31,047 nucleotides of DNA, taken from positions 1-31,047 of the forward strand of contig DGZP01000099.1 in the NCBI GenBank assembly GCA_002398565.1, given 5' to 3'. Positions 23,011 to 31,047 of this stretch are shown piece by piece (within the stretch, counting starts at the first letter, position 1; each line of letters starts with the position of its first letter). The DNA comes from Proteiniphilum sp. UBA4977 (GTDB lineage Bacteria; Bacteroidota; Bacteroidia; Bacteroidales; Dysgonomonadaceae). The position numbers and the translations under genes were made by a program. A model generated the notes under the pieces. It was not told the origin of the DNA, did not search any database, and saw only the letters and a program-made list of their open reading frames with translations.

Positions 23011-24414
23011 ATGAAGAGTGACTATCGTTTTTTATGGAATAACTGTTTGAACGTCATTCGGGACAATATCCCCGAACCGGCGTTCAATACATGGTTTCTC
23101 CCCATTGTGCCATTGAAGTATGAGAACCATGTACTCACAGTACAGGTCCCGAGTCAGTTTTTTTATGAATATCTGGAAGATAAGTACCTCGACCTTATAC
23201 AGCAGACACTATATCGTGAAATAGGGGAGGGCACCATTCTCAACTACCGGATTCTTGTAGAAACAGAGAGTAACACTGCCGTGGAACTCCGGGGAGAGAG
23301 CAAGCCATTCATAGGTAAAGAAAAGAGTGTTGCCAAAAAAATCACCGCCAAGGTGCCCAGTCCGTTCGACCGTGTGGAAACCTCGGAATTTGATTCACAG
23401 ATCAATACAAAGTATACTTTTCAAAATTTCTTTGAGGGTGAGAGTAACCGTCTGGCGCGTACTGCAGCTGAGGCCGTTGCGAACAACCCGGCAAAAACAG
23501 CATTCAATCCTCTTTTTGTGTATGGTCATTCGGGTGTGGGAAAGACGCACCTTTGTCATGCCATCGGCTCAAAGGTTGAGTCGTTATACCCTGATAAAAA
23601 GGTATTGTATTTATCTGCCCATCTCTTTAAGGTACAGTTTACCGATGCCCGCAGGTTCAATACCATTAACGATTTTATAAATTTCTATCAGAGCATAGAC
23701 GTGCTCATTATTGACGATATTCATGAACTGTCGGGGTTGGAAAAAACGCAGAACACCTTTTTTCATATTTTCAACCACCTGCATCAGAACAACAAGCAGT
23801 TGGTGATGACCTCTGATTGTGCACCCATGGATATGCAGGGAATGGAAGAGAGGCTGCTTACCCGTTTTCGCTGGGGCCTTACGACCAGACTCGAGCGTCC
23901 CGATAAGGAACTTCGCAAAAGGATACTACAGAACAAAGTTCTTTCCGACGGCCTTTCCATTCCTGCGAATGTGATTGATTTCATTGCCGAGAATGTGACG
24001 GAGAACGTGCGTGACCTGGAGGGTATTGTGGTCTCTCTGATGGCTCACTCCATCATTAATAATCGCGAAATAGACATGAATCTTGCCCGTCGGGTGGTGG
24101 AGCAGAGCATTAAATATGAGCGCAAACGTATAACAGTACAGAAAATACAGGATACGGTCTCTGATTTTTTCAATATCAAAAAGGAACTGATTCAATCTTC
24201 CTCACGCAAGCGGGAAATCGTACAAGCCCGCCAGGTGACCATGTATTTTATTAAGAAGCACACGGAACTGTCTCTTTCCCAGATAGGTGTGCAGGTGGGA
24301 AATCGCAACCATGCTACGGTACTCCATGCGTGTAACACTGTAAAGAATTTTTATGAGGTCGATAAGGGATTTCGTTCCGACATTGAAGAAATCGAAAAAA
24401 TTCTGAATTCCTGA
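23011..24414 (+). CDS. dnaA: Chromosomal replication initiator protein DnaA
   Basis: 467 residues with all four DnaA domains: domain I (1-80, FLWNNCLNVIRDNI), linker (about 85-130), AAA+ domain with YTFQNFFEGESNRLA, Walker A GHSGVGKT (172-179), Walker B VLIIDD (231-236), and the C-terminal DNA-binding HTH with the signature GNRNHATVLHACNTV (430-444). It opens the origin in its ATP form and loads the helicase. In the signature the usual Asp (RDH) is Asn433, at a position that contacts the DnaA box in E. coli. The neighbours are an MCE gene and endonuclease I, not dnaN or rpmH. Confidence 0.98.
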   Translation: MKSDYRFLWNNCLNVIRDNIPEPAFNTWFLPIVPLKYENHVLTVQVPSQFFYEYLEDKYLDLIQQTLYREIGEGTILNYRILVETESNTAVELRGESKPFIGKEKSVAKKITAKVPSPFDRVETSEFDSQINTKYTFQNFFEGESNRLARTAAEAVANNPAKTAFNPLFVYGHSGVGKTHLCHAIGSKVESLYPDKKVLYLSAHLFKVQFTDARRFNTINDFINFYQSIDVLIIDDIHELSGLEKTQNTFFHIFNHLHQNNKQLVMTSDCAPMDMQGMEERLLTRFRWGLTTRLERPDKELRKRILQNKVLSDGLSIPANVIDFIAENVTENVRDLEGIVVSLMAHSIINNREIDMNLARRVVEQSIKYERKRITVQKIQDTVSDFFNIKKELIQSSSRKREIVQARQVTMYFIKKHTELSLSQIGVQVGNRNHATVLHACNTVKNFYEVDKGFRSDIEEIEKILNS

Positions 24415-24449
24415 TTGTCGTAGCAGACGATCTCACCGGTTGTTTTTTT
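24413..24449 (+). terminator. Possible weak terminator after dnaA
   Basis: GATTGTC (24413-24419) can pair with GACGATC (24426-24432, one G-U pair). The T-run (24443-24449) starts about 10 nt later, which is too far for a standard intrinsic terminator. Confidence 0.35.
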
Positions 24450-24491
24450 ATTTTTATCCCTTTTCTGCATAGGGTATTTCAATGAATTCAT

Positions 24492-24499
24492 TATATTTG
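24492..24499 (+). promoter_or_regulatory. Promoter -7 element of the endonuclease operon
   Basis: TATATTTG matches TAnnTTTG, about 50 nt before the start at 24549. The -33 position has no clear TTTG. Confidence 0.5.
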
Positions 24500-24548
24500 C
24501 CCTTTTGCCGGAATCATTAAGAAGTGGTTCTGCCTTATCATATAAGAA

Positions 24549-25472
24549 ATGAATTATTCACAGCACTACCTTTTTGCTGCATTTTTTTTATTTGTTACCG
24601 GCACCCTCAGCGCCCAGGTGCCCAGCGGCTATTATGCGGGGGCAGAAGGTAAAAGAGGATCCGAGTTGAAAACCGCACTGTTTCAGATTATAAAAGATCC
24701 GCAGGTGGTTCCCTATGCAGATCTGTGGGAGGTTTTCCTGTTGACCGACAGTCAGAAAAACAACAAAGTGTGGGACATGTATTCAGACAATCCTGAAAAG
24801 GGGGCCGAATACCTTTACGATTTCAGAAATGACCGTTGTGGTTCTTACCGGAGGGAAGGTGACTGTTACAACCGGGAACATATATTACCGAAGAGTTGGA
24901 TAAAAGGGTCAGAATTAATGGAGTCAGACCTGTTTCACCTTTATCCTGCCGATGGATACGTAAATAACCGTCGCGGTAACCTGCCTCTCGGGGAAGTTGG
25001 TATTACATACTGGGAGTCATCCAACGGATCCAGGATTGGACAAAATGTATTCGGAAATTATACAAAGACTGTTTTTGAACCTATCGACGCCTATAAAGGA
25101 GATTTTGCCCGTACTTATTTTTATATGGTTACCGCATATGAAGAACAGTTACCACTGTGGAATTCCGATCAGGTAGGAGGCAACCGCTATCCCGGTTTCA
25201 GCGACTGGTCGCTTCGTCTGATGCTCAAGTGGCACAGGGAAGATCCCGTCAGCATTAAGGAGGTACGCCGGAATGAAGAGGTCTACCGTATACAAAAAAA
25301 TCGTAATCCTTATATCGATTATCCGGAACTGGCTGAATATGTATGGGGTGATTTCAGAACCACAAGCTTTGAATCCTCGGCTCTTTCCGACAGTTTTTTG
25401 AAGATCGAATGCAGTCCCTTTGAACGCTGGCTGCAGGATGTGAAACTATTCTTCAAACGGAACAACCCATGA
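24549..25472 (+). CDS. Secreted endonuclease I family nuclease
   Basis: 307 residues. A signal peptide (about 1-22, LFVTGTLSA) precedes an Endonuclease_1 domain: DFRNDRCGSYRREGDCYNREHILPKSW (quoted in part as NREHILPKSW, His111, a beta-beta-alpha-metal site), DLFHLYPADGYVNNRRGN (His130, Asn140) and KWHREDPVS. Such enzymes (EndA, NucM, Vvn) are non-specific DNA/RNA nucleases of the periplasm or outside; Cys97 and Cys106 may form a disulfide. It overlaps the next gene by 4 nt (ATGA), so the nuclease and the phosphoesterase are translationally coupled. A role in nucleotide scavenging is inferred. Confidence 0.93.
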   Translation: MNYSQHYLFAAFFLFVTGTLSAQVPSGYYAGAEGKRGSELKTALFQIIKDPQVVPYADLWEVFLLTDSQKNNKVWDMYSDNPEKGAEYLYDFRNDRCGSYRREGDCYNREHILPKSWIKGSELMESDLFHLYPADGYVNNRRGNLPLGEVGITYWESSNGSRIGQNVFGNYTKTVFEPIDAYKGDFARTYFYMVTAYEEQLPLWNSDQVGGNRYPGFSDWSLRLMLKWHREDPVSIKEVRRNEEVYRIQKNRNPYIDYPELAEYVWGDFRTTSFESSALSDSFLKIECSPFERWLQDVKLFFKRNNP

Positions 25473-26761
25473 GCCGCAGGTGGTTGATTCTGTTGCTTTT
25501 ATTACGGTTTGTTTCGTGTGATGTTTTCGCGGCGCAGGTACCCTCGGATAACAACTTCGGAGGTGATGCCATATTGAAAATTGCGGTACTCACCGATGTA
25601 CATTATCTTTCTCCTGAACTGGCTGAGAAAGGAAAGGCGCTGTCCGTCTTTGAGGAATCAACCGGAAGAATAACGTGTGAACTGCATGAGGTACTGCATG
25701 AGGTACTGTCCGACCTCGGCAAAGAGGTACCCCAGATACTTCTTGTTACGGGAGATTTAACCAACCACGGCGAACGGCAGAGTCATCTCGGTTTTATTGA
25801 ACTGCTCACTCCGTTGCAGAAAGCCGGAACCAGGATTTTTGTGATTCCAGGTAATCACGATGTCAATATTCCCGATGCCGTAGCCTATAAAGGAGACGTG
25901 CGAAAGAATGAAGAAGGAATCTCCCCTGATGAATTTGCCCGGTTATACGGTGCTTTCGGTTACGATGAAGCAACGCGAAGAGACAGTACATCACTCAGTT
26001 ATCTGGCGGAGATTGACGAGAAAACCTGGCTGCTGGCAATAGACAGCAACCAGCATCAGGAATATCGGATCTCCTCACTTTCGGCTGGACGAATCCGTCC
26101 CGAAACACTGGAGTGGGCTCTTCACATCCTTCGTGATGCCAAAGAAAGAGGCGTGACGGTGCTGGGGATGATGCACCATGGACTAGTGGAACATATGCCA
26201 TACCAGGAAGCGTTTTTTTCCGATTATCTTGTAGATAACTGGAAAATTCAGGCTGAAAGACTTGCCGACGCAGGACTCCGCATAGTCTTTACCGGTCATT
26301 TTCATGCCAACGATATCACACTTTTTACTTCCCCCGCGGGTAACAAAATCTACGACGTGGAGACTGCCAGTCTGGCACAGTATCCTTTTGGCTACCGCAT
26401 CATGCAATTGCAGGGAAAAGAACTCTCCGTGGATACCCGGTTTATCACATCTATTCCCGGAAACCCTACGTTGGAAAGTGAATCAGCCAGGCGTCTCGCA
26501 GTGCTCACGCGCAGGGTGGCAAAGCACAGACTGGACACAGGCGCATTGCCGATTCCGGAAGGAGTGAGGGAAAACCTGGTTGAAATGATCGTACAGCTGA
26601 ATCTGATGCATGTGAGAGGCGATGAGATGTTGAATCCCGGACTGCAGGAATTAATTGCAAGCTTTGCTGACATGATGGGAACAGAGGCCGAAACGGATTC
26701 TTTTGTTTTTGATTTTCCGCCGGCAGACAATAAGGTAGTTTTGACAATCGGGGAGGATTGA
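25469..26761 (+). CDS. Secreted calcineurin-like metallophosphoesterase
   Basis: 430 residues, with an N-terminal signal peptide (ILLLLLRFVSCDVFA). All five metal motifs are in order: VLTDVHYLSP, VTGDLTNHG, PGNHDV, MMHHG, TGHFHANDI. The substrate is unknown: nucleotides, cyclic nucleotides and phosphodiesters are all possible. A helical C-terminus (about 330-410) is extra. The start overlaps the endonuclease stop by 4 nt, and rnhB follows after 3 nt. A 12-bp in-frame tandem duplication (25685-25708) repeats the HEVL residues. Working with the endonuclease it could release phosphate or nucleosides from DNA (inference). Confidence 0.9.
   Translation: MSRRWLILLLLLRFVSCDVFAAQVPSDNNFGGDAILKIAVLTDVHYLSPELAEKGKALSVFEESTGRITCELHEVLHEVLSDLGKEVPQILLVTGDLTNHGERQSHLGFIELLTPLQKAGTRIFVIPGNHDVNIPDAVAYKGDVRKNEEGISPDEFARLYGAFGYDEATRRDSTSLSYLAEIDEKTWLLAIDSNQHQEYRISSLSAGRIRPETLEWALHILRDAKERGVTVLGMMHHGLVEHMPYQEAFFSDYLVDNWKIQAERLADAGLRIVFTGHFHANDITLFTSPAGNKIYDVETASLAQYPFGYRIMQLQGKELSVDTRFITSIPGNPTLESESARRLAVLTRRVAKHRLDTGALPIPEGVRENLVEMIVQLNLMHVRGDEMLNPGLQELIASFADMMGTEAETDSFVFDFPPADNKVVLTIGED
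25685..25708 (+). repeat. 12-bp tandem duplication inside the phosphoesterase gene
   Basis: CATGAGGTACTG occurs twice back to back (25685-25696, 25697-25708), adding four residues (HEVL HEVL) in frame within a helical stretch before the second metal motif. Confidence 0.9.
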
Positions 26762-26764
26762 GGA

Positions 26765-27379
26765 ATGAAGCAAAATCATCCATTGCAGAGTTTTATGAGA
26801 GTCGGATGTGTGGAAGCCGGATGCGACGAGGCCGGACGAGGTTGTCTTGCAGGTCCCGTATTTGCGGCCGCTGTGGTGTTACCCCCCGACTTTTCCTGCG
26901 ACGAACTGAACGATTCCAAACAGTTGACCGAAAAAAGACGGGATGAATTGCGTTTGGTCATCGAAAAAAATGCGGTAAGCTATGCTGTGGCATCCTGCTC
27001 TCCCGAAGAGATTGACGAAATGAACATTCTCTGGGCATCGGTCGAGGCGATGCACCGGGCACTACGAAAGCTGTCACTGCCGCCTGCCCATATTCTGGTT
27101 GACGGAAACCGCTTTCGTCCTTTCGGATCTATCCCGTATACCTGCGTGGTGAAGGGGGACGCCCAGTTCCAGTCCATCGCTGCCGCATCTGTCCTGGCCA
27201 AGACTTGCCGTGATGAATATATGCGGGAGTTGCATCAGCAGTATCCCTGCTACGATTGGGCCTGTAATAAAGGTTATCCTACGGCGAAACACCGTCAGGC
27301 AATTCGGGAACAGGGCATCACACCCTTACACCGGAAAAGCTTCCAGCTGTTTGAACGTCAACTGATGCTTGATTTCTGA
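26765..27379 (+). CDS. rnhB: Ribonuclease HII
   Basis: 204 residues. The four acidic catalytic residues of RNase HII can be placed: GCDEAGRGCLAGPV (Asp21, Glu22), LVDGN (Asp113) and KGDAQFQSIAAASVLAKTCRDEY (Asp132; quoted in part as KGDAQFQS). It removes single ribonucleotides and RNA from RNA/DNA hybrids. GAGGA just before the ATG fits a ribosome site. It begins 3 nt after the phosphoesterase stop, so this housekeeping gene is probably transcribed with two secreted hydrolase genes. It converges on tex with an 8-nt gap and no visible terminator. Confidence 0.97.
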   Translation: MKQNHPLQSFMRVGCVEAGCDEAGRGCLAGPVFAAAVVLPPDFSCDELNDSKQLTEKRRDELRLVIEKNAVSYAVASCSPEEIDEMNILWASVEAMHRALRKLSLPPAHILVDGNRFRPFGSIPYTCVVKGDAQFQSIAAASVLAKTCRDEYMRELHQQYPCYDWACNKGYPTAKHRQAIREQGITPLHRKSFQLFERQLMLDF

Positions 27380-27387
27380 AAAATTAT

Positions 27388-29508
27388 CTACTTTTTCAGG
27401 GAGAGCGCAATGCGTTTCCTTTCCGTATCGATCGACAATACAGTCACTTCCACATGTTGATGAAGTGACACCACCTCCGTTGGGTCGGTGACAAACCGGT
27501 CGGCCAGTTCCGAAATATGCACCAGCCCATTTTCCTTGATACCGATGTCTACAAAACAGCCGAAGTTAGTGATGTTTGTGACAATGCCCGGAACCTTCAT
27601 CCCCTCTTTCAAATCATGGAGAGTGCGGATATTGGGGTCAAACTCCAGCACCTGTACCGAGGAGCGGGGGTCGCGTCCCGGTTTCTCCAGCTCCTTCAAA
27701 ATGTCGGTCAAAGTTTCAATACCCGCTTCTTCGGTCATGTAATTGTTTATGTCGATGGTTGCGATCAACGGTTTATTCCGGATTAGCTCTTTCACAGAAC
27801 AATGCAGGTTACGGGCCATTTTTTCCACGATGGGGTAACTCTCTGGATGCACCGCCGAGTTGTCAAGCGGGTTTTCCGCATCCGTAATTCGCAGGAATCC
27901 GGCGCATTGCTCAAATGCTTTTGCTCCCAGCCGGGGTACATTTTTTAGTTCCTTCCGTGAACGAAAAGGGCCGTTCTCAGCACGCCAGGTCACAATATTT
28001 TGTGCCAGCGACTCCCCCAGACCCGATACATATGTGAGGAGATGCCGGCTTGCCGTGTTGAGGTTCACACCCACCAGATTCACACAACTTTCCACTGTTT
28101 GGTCCAGAGAATGTTTCAACTTTGTCTGATCCACATCGTGCTGATACTGACCTACGCCGATCGATTTCGGGTCAATCTTCACCAGCTCTGCCAGCGGATC
28201 GCTCAGCCGTCGGCCAATGGAGACGGCGCCCCGCACGGTCACATCATATTCCGGAAACTCTTCCCGTGCTGTTTTGGAGGCGGAGTAGACCGATGCTCCG
28301 CTCTCACTCACCACGAAGACCTTTACTTCCTTCTCATAGCGCAAGTTGGAGATAAACCGTTCTGTCTCGCGGCTTGCGGTACCATTCCCGATGGCAATGG
28401 CATCGATCCTGTAGGTGGAAACCAGCTTGACTACCTTGCTCGCCGCTTTGGTGAATTCGTTTTGGGGCGGATGGGGGTAGATGGTCTCGTTATGCAACAG
28501 ATCGCCTTGCTCATTCAGGCAGACCAGCTTGCAACCGGTGCGGAAGCCGGGGTCGATGGCCAGGATGCGTTGCTGCCCCAGAGGGGGTGACAGCAACAGC
28601 TGGCGCAGATTTTCTGCAAATACAGCTATTGCCGCCACGTCGGCCTTCTCCTTGGAGAGATTGGCAAACTCAGTCTCAATGGAAGGTTTAAGCAGACGCT
28701 TGTATGCATCTGTAACCGCCTCCTCCACCTGACCGGCTGCAGGTACATCTTTTTTTACATATCGGGGTATAAGCCTTTCAAGGCATTTTTCGTCATCAGG
28801 CGAAATGGCGACACGCAGAAATCCTTCTGCTTCACCACGACGAATAGCCAGGATGCGGTGTGAGGGGCATCGCGCCAGCGGTGTGGAGAAATCGAAATAA
28901 TCGGCATATTTTTCACCTTCCTGCTCTTTCCCCTTCACCACCTTCGACGTGATGAGGGCATCGCATGAAAAAATATTCCGGATTAGCTGACGGGCATTTG
29001 CATCTTCGTTCACCTGCTCGGCGATGATGTCTCGCGCTCCTTTTAACGCTGTCGCTGCATCAGGTACTTGCTCATTTATATATTGTCCTGCTTTTGCCTC
29101 CACGGAGCCATGCTGTTGTGTCATCAACCATTTGGCAAGCGGTTCAAGTCCGTTTTTGCGGGCAATTTCGGCACGGGTCTGTCGTTTGGGTTTGAAGGGG
29201 AGATAGAGATCTTCCAGTACCGCGCTGTCCCAGCAGTTATTGATCTTTTCGCTGAGTTCCGTTGTGAGTTTTTCCTGTTCTGAAATGGTTTTAAGGATAA
29301 ATTCTTTTCGCTTTTCCAGTTCACGGTATTGCTCGTATTGTGCTTTGATGTGGCCTACTTGTACCTCGTCGAGCCCACCTGTGGCCTCCTTGCGGTAGCG
29401 GCTGATAAAAGGGATGGTGGCACCTCCTTCGAGCAGCTCCACGGTGTTTTCCACACTTTTGAGGGGGAGGCCGAGTGACCTGGATATCAATGAATGAATA
29501 AGAGACAT
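27388..29508 (-). CDS. tex: Tex-family RNA-binding transcription accessory protein
   Basis: 706 residues from the ATG at 29508 (MSLIHSLISRSLGL); a longer frame from 29559 lacks support. Domains: Tex N-terminal helices (about 1-190, with GGATIPFISRYRKEATGGLDE, quoted in part as PFISRYRKEATGG), a YqgF/RNase H-like domain (LAIDPGFRTGCKLVCL), helix-hairpin-helix repeats (LTYVSGLGESLAQNIV, LKNVPRLGAKAFEQCAGFLRI) and a C-terminal S1 domain (GIVTNITNFGCFVDIGIKENGLVHISEL). Tex binds nucleic acid and influences transcription and RNA decay; the mechanism is not settled. It converges on rnhB and diverges from radA. Confidence 0.94.
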   Translation of the reverse strand: MSLIHSLISRSLGLPLKSVENTVELLEGGATIPFISRYRKEATGGLDEVQVGHIKAQYEQYRELEKRKEFILKTISEQEKLTTELSEKINNCWDSAVLEDLYLPFKPKRQTRAEIARKNGLEPLAKWLMTQQHGSVEAKAGQYINEQVPDAATALKGARDIIAEQVNEDANARQLIRNIFSCDALITSKVVKGKEQEGEKYADYFDFSTPLARCPSHRILAIRRGEAEGFLRVAISPDDEKCLERLIPRYVKKDVPAAGQVEEAVTDAYKRLLKPSIETEFANLSKEKADVAAIAVFAENLRQLLLSPPLGQQRILAIDPGFRTGCKLVCLNEQGDLLHNETIYPHPPQNEFTKAASKVVKLVSTYRIDAIAIGNGTASRETERFISNLRYEKEVKVFVVSESGASVYSASKTAREEFPEYDVTVRGAVSIGRRLSDPLAELVKIDPKSIGVGQYQHDVDQTKLKHSLDQTVESCVNLVGVNLNTASRHLLTYVSGLGESLAQNIVTWRAENGPFRSRKELKNVPRLGAKAFEQCAGFLRITDAENPLDNSAVHPESYPIVEKMARNLHCSVKELIRNKPLIATIDINNYMTEEAGIETLTDILKELEKPGRDPRSSVQVLEFDPNIRTLHDLKEGMKVPGIVTNITNFGCFVDIGIKENGLVHISELADRFVTDPTEVVSLHQHVEVTVLSIDTERKRIALSLKK

Positions 29509-29602
29509 CTGTGGTATTTTAAATTGTTGTAAAAGTTGGGTTGTCAGCTTTCCGACCACCCTGTTCCGGCTGTTTCTGCCATATGCAACTGCATACTAAC
29601 GA

Positions 29603-29610
29603 CAAAAGTA
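29603..29610 (-). promoter_or_regulatory. Possible promoter -7 element of tex
   Basis: Minus-strand TACTTTTG matches TAnnTTTG and lies about 95 nt upstream of the tex start, in the 143-nt space shared with radA. On the plus strand TATCTTTA (29624-29631), one mismatch off, could serve radA. Confidence 0.4.
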
Positions 29611-29651
29611 CAAGAAATTTCTCTATCTTTACCTCCTTAAACAGTAACAGT

Positions 29652-31019
29652 ATGGCAAAACTGAAATCGGTCTACTTTTGCAGCCATTGCGGGCATGAAT
29701 CGCCCAAATGGATGGGCAGGTGTCCTTCCTGCGGAGAATGGTCTACCTTCGTGGAGGAACTGGTGCGCAAGGATACTGCCTCCAAACAGGAAGATACCCG
29801 TACTTTCCGGGAGGGCAAGAGCGTGCCCGTGATGTTGCGGGAGATCAAGGCCGATGATGAGCCACGCATCGATATGCAGGATGGGGAACTGAACCGTGTA
29901 CTGGGCGGTGGTCTGGTGCCGGCATCGGTCGTCCTGATCGGTGGTGAGCCGGGTATTGGCAAGTCGACGTTGGTATTACAGACCATCCTGAAACTAAAGA
30001 GTATCCGTACGCTCTATGTCTCCGGTGAAGAGAGTGCAAGGCAGCTGAAGCTAAGGGCAGAGCGTATCGGTATTGAAAACGATAATTGTCTGATTGTATG
30101 CGAGACAAACCTCGATGAGATTTTCAAGCACGTGAAACAGGTGTCGCCGCAGCTGCTGATCATCGATTCCATACAAACGGTTTACAGCGACGCGCTGGAG
30201 TCATCACCCGGAAGCATCTCGCAGGTGCGTGAGTGTGCAGCCATGCTGCTAAAGTTTGCCAAGCAGTCGGGTACGCCGGTGCTGTTAATTGGCCATATCA
30301 CCAAGGAGGGTAGTATTGCCGGTCCGAAGATTCTGGAACATATCGTAGACACGGTATTGCAGTTCGAGGGCGACCAGCACTACATGTATCGCATTCTTCG
30401 CGGTATCAAAAACCGGTTTGGCAGTACTGCCGAGCTGGGTATCTACGAGATGAACCAGACGGGATTGCGGGAAGTGAATAATCCTTCCGAATTGTTGCTT
30501 ACGCAGAATCACGACGGGCTTAGCGGCGTCTCCATTGCCGCTGCCATTGAGGGAGTACGCCCTTTTGTGATTGAAACCCAGTCGCTGGTAAGCACAGCCG
30601 CCTATGGTACGCCGCAACGTTCTGCCACCGGGTTTGATATACGTAGAATGAACATGTTGCTTGCCGTACTGGAGAAAAGGGCCGGCTTCAAGCTGGCACA
30701 GAAAGATGTCTTCCTTAATATTGCCGGCGGGCTGCGGGTAAACGACCCCGGCATGGACCTGTCGGTCATCAGTGCGGTGCTTTCTTCGAGTCTCGATATG
30801 GCTGTCGACAGGGAGACCTGTCTCTGTGGTGAGGTGGGATTGTCGGGGGAAATACGTCCGGTGAACCGCATTGAACAGCGTATTCAGGAGGCAGAGAAGC
30901 TGGGATTCAACCGGATGCTCATTCCTGCCAATAATCTGAAAAGCATCCAAAAGAAAACGTCGATTGAATTGCAACAGGTAAAGCGAGTGAGCGATGCGTT
31001 CAGACTCCTGTTTTCCTGA
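29652..31019 (+). CDS. radA: DNA repair protein RadA (Sms)
   Basis: 455 residues from the ATG at 29652, which directly precedes the N-terminal zinc ribbon (Cys10, Cys13, Cys24, Cys27). Next come the RecA-like core with Walker A GEPGIGKST (98-106), the RadA-specific KNRFG motif (253-257), and a Lon-protease-like C-terminal domain (AAIEGVRPFVIETQSLV, DLSVISAVLSSSLD, CGEVGLSGEIRPV). It is a DnaB-like branch-migration helicase in recombination. The upstream in-frame extension (from 29541) has no family similarity. The stop is at 31019, so the gene is complete. Confidence 0.97.
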   Translation: MAKLKSVYFCSHCGHESPKWMGRCPSCGEWSTFVEELVRKDTASKQEDTRTFREGKSVPVMLREIKADDEPRIDMQDGELNRVLGGGLVPASVVLIGGEPGIGKSTLVLQTILKLKSIRTLYVSGEESARQLKLRAERIGIENDNCLIVCETNLDEIFKHVKQVSPQLLIIDSIQTVYSDALESSPGSISQVRECAAMLLKFAKQSGTPVLLIGHITKEGSIAGPKILEHIVDTVLQFEGDQHYMYRILRGIKNRFGSTAELGIYEMNQTGLREVNNPSELLLTQNHDGLSGVSIAAAIEGVRPFVIETQSLVSTAAYGTPQRSATGFDIRRMNMLLAVLEKRAGFKLAQKDVFLNIAGGLRVNDPGMDLSVISAVLSSSLDMAVDRETCLCGEVGLSGEIRPVNRIEQRIQEAEKLGFNRMLIPANNLKSIQKKTSIELQQVKRVSDAFRLLFS

Positions 31020-31047
31020 TTCCCTGTGTTTCTTGATCTCCCTGTGT

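Noticed and set aside
28000..28590. 196-codon plus-strand frame opposite tex
   Set aside because: It is antisense to the conserved YqgF and HhH regions of tex; no recognisable protein.
30285..30974. 229-codon minus-strand frame opposite radA
   Set aside because: It is antisense to the radA core and C-terminal domain; the composition is that of a shadow frame.
1..31047. tRNA, rRNA, CRISPR, insertion sequences, prophage or defence genes
   Set aside because: No cloverleaf, repeat-spacer array, transposase, integrase or known defence domain was seen on either strand.

Overview
The window looks like chromosomal core genome of a member of Bacteroidota, most likely order Bacteroidales (a Porphyromonadaceae/Dysgonomonadaceae-type anaerobe; the family is inference). 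Evidence: many upstream regions carry the Bacteroidota promoter signature TTTG-N19-TAnnTTTG, Shine-Dalgarno sequences are weak and A-rich, and the gene families are typical of the phylum (DUF4827 lipoprotein beside glmM, DUF4369-TlpA lipoprotein, carboxypeptidase-regulatory-like surface protein, folP-cdaA, recF-DUF721, orphan MCE protein, sigma-54 activator beside lptE and secG). I see no rRNA, tRNA, CRISPR array, insertion sequence or phage gene.

Layout. 1-1850: a truncated Crp/Fnr regulator (minus) faces a two-gene redox operon (plus): an atypical thioredoxin and a TrxB-type flavoprotein. The space between them holds two TGA-N6-TCA boxes 22 bp apart. 1850-2540: a gene-poor stretch with a well-supported minus-strand promoter and terminator that predict a ~90-nt small RNA, then rpsO with its own terminator and a perfect promoter. 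2555-3823: secreted carboxypeptidase-regulatory-like protein (minus). 4019-8780 (plus): nadB, folP, cdaA, recF and a DUF721/DciA-like gene (NAD and folate synthesis, c-di-AMP, replication and repair). 8777-19304 (minus): a long same-strand run, read from the right: rpe, comEC, nrnA-like DHH phosphoesterase, DUF4827 lipoprotein, glmM, lysophospholipid-type acyltransferase, sigma-54 activator, lptE, TPR-like protein, secG, outer-membrane barrel. Its theme is envelope building and export. 19433-27379 (plus): DUF4369-TlpA lipoprotein, amidase, MCE protein, dnaA, then a tight nucleic-acid hydrolase operon (endonuclease I, metallophosphoesterase, RNase HII). 27388-29508 (minus): tex. 29652-31019 (plus): radA.

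How the genes work together: the thioredoxin pair is probably a redox module under the divergent Crp/Fnr regulator. The minus-strand run joins peptidoglycan/LPS precursor supply (glmM), LPS assembly (lptE), protein export (secG) and phospholipid acylation under what may be a sigma-54 activator. dnaA, recF, the DciA-like gene, rnhB, radA and tex cover replication and genome maintenance.

The strongest candidates for something undescribed are the atypical thioredoxin/reductase pair with its putative operators (1-1848) and the predicted small RNA at 1875-1968. Everything else is recognisable core biology with smaller oddities: a DHPS lacking a conserved Arg, DnaA with Asn at a DNA-contact position, two convergent genes sharing one CTAG as both stops, and a long hairpin between glmM and an acyltransferase gene.
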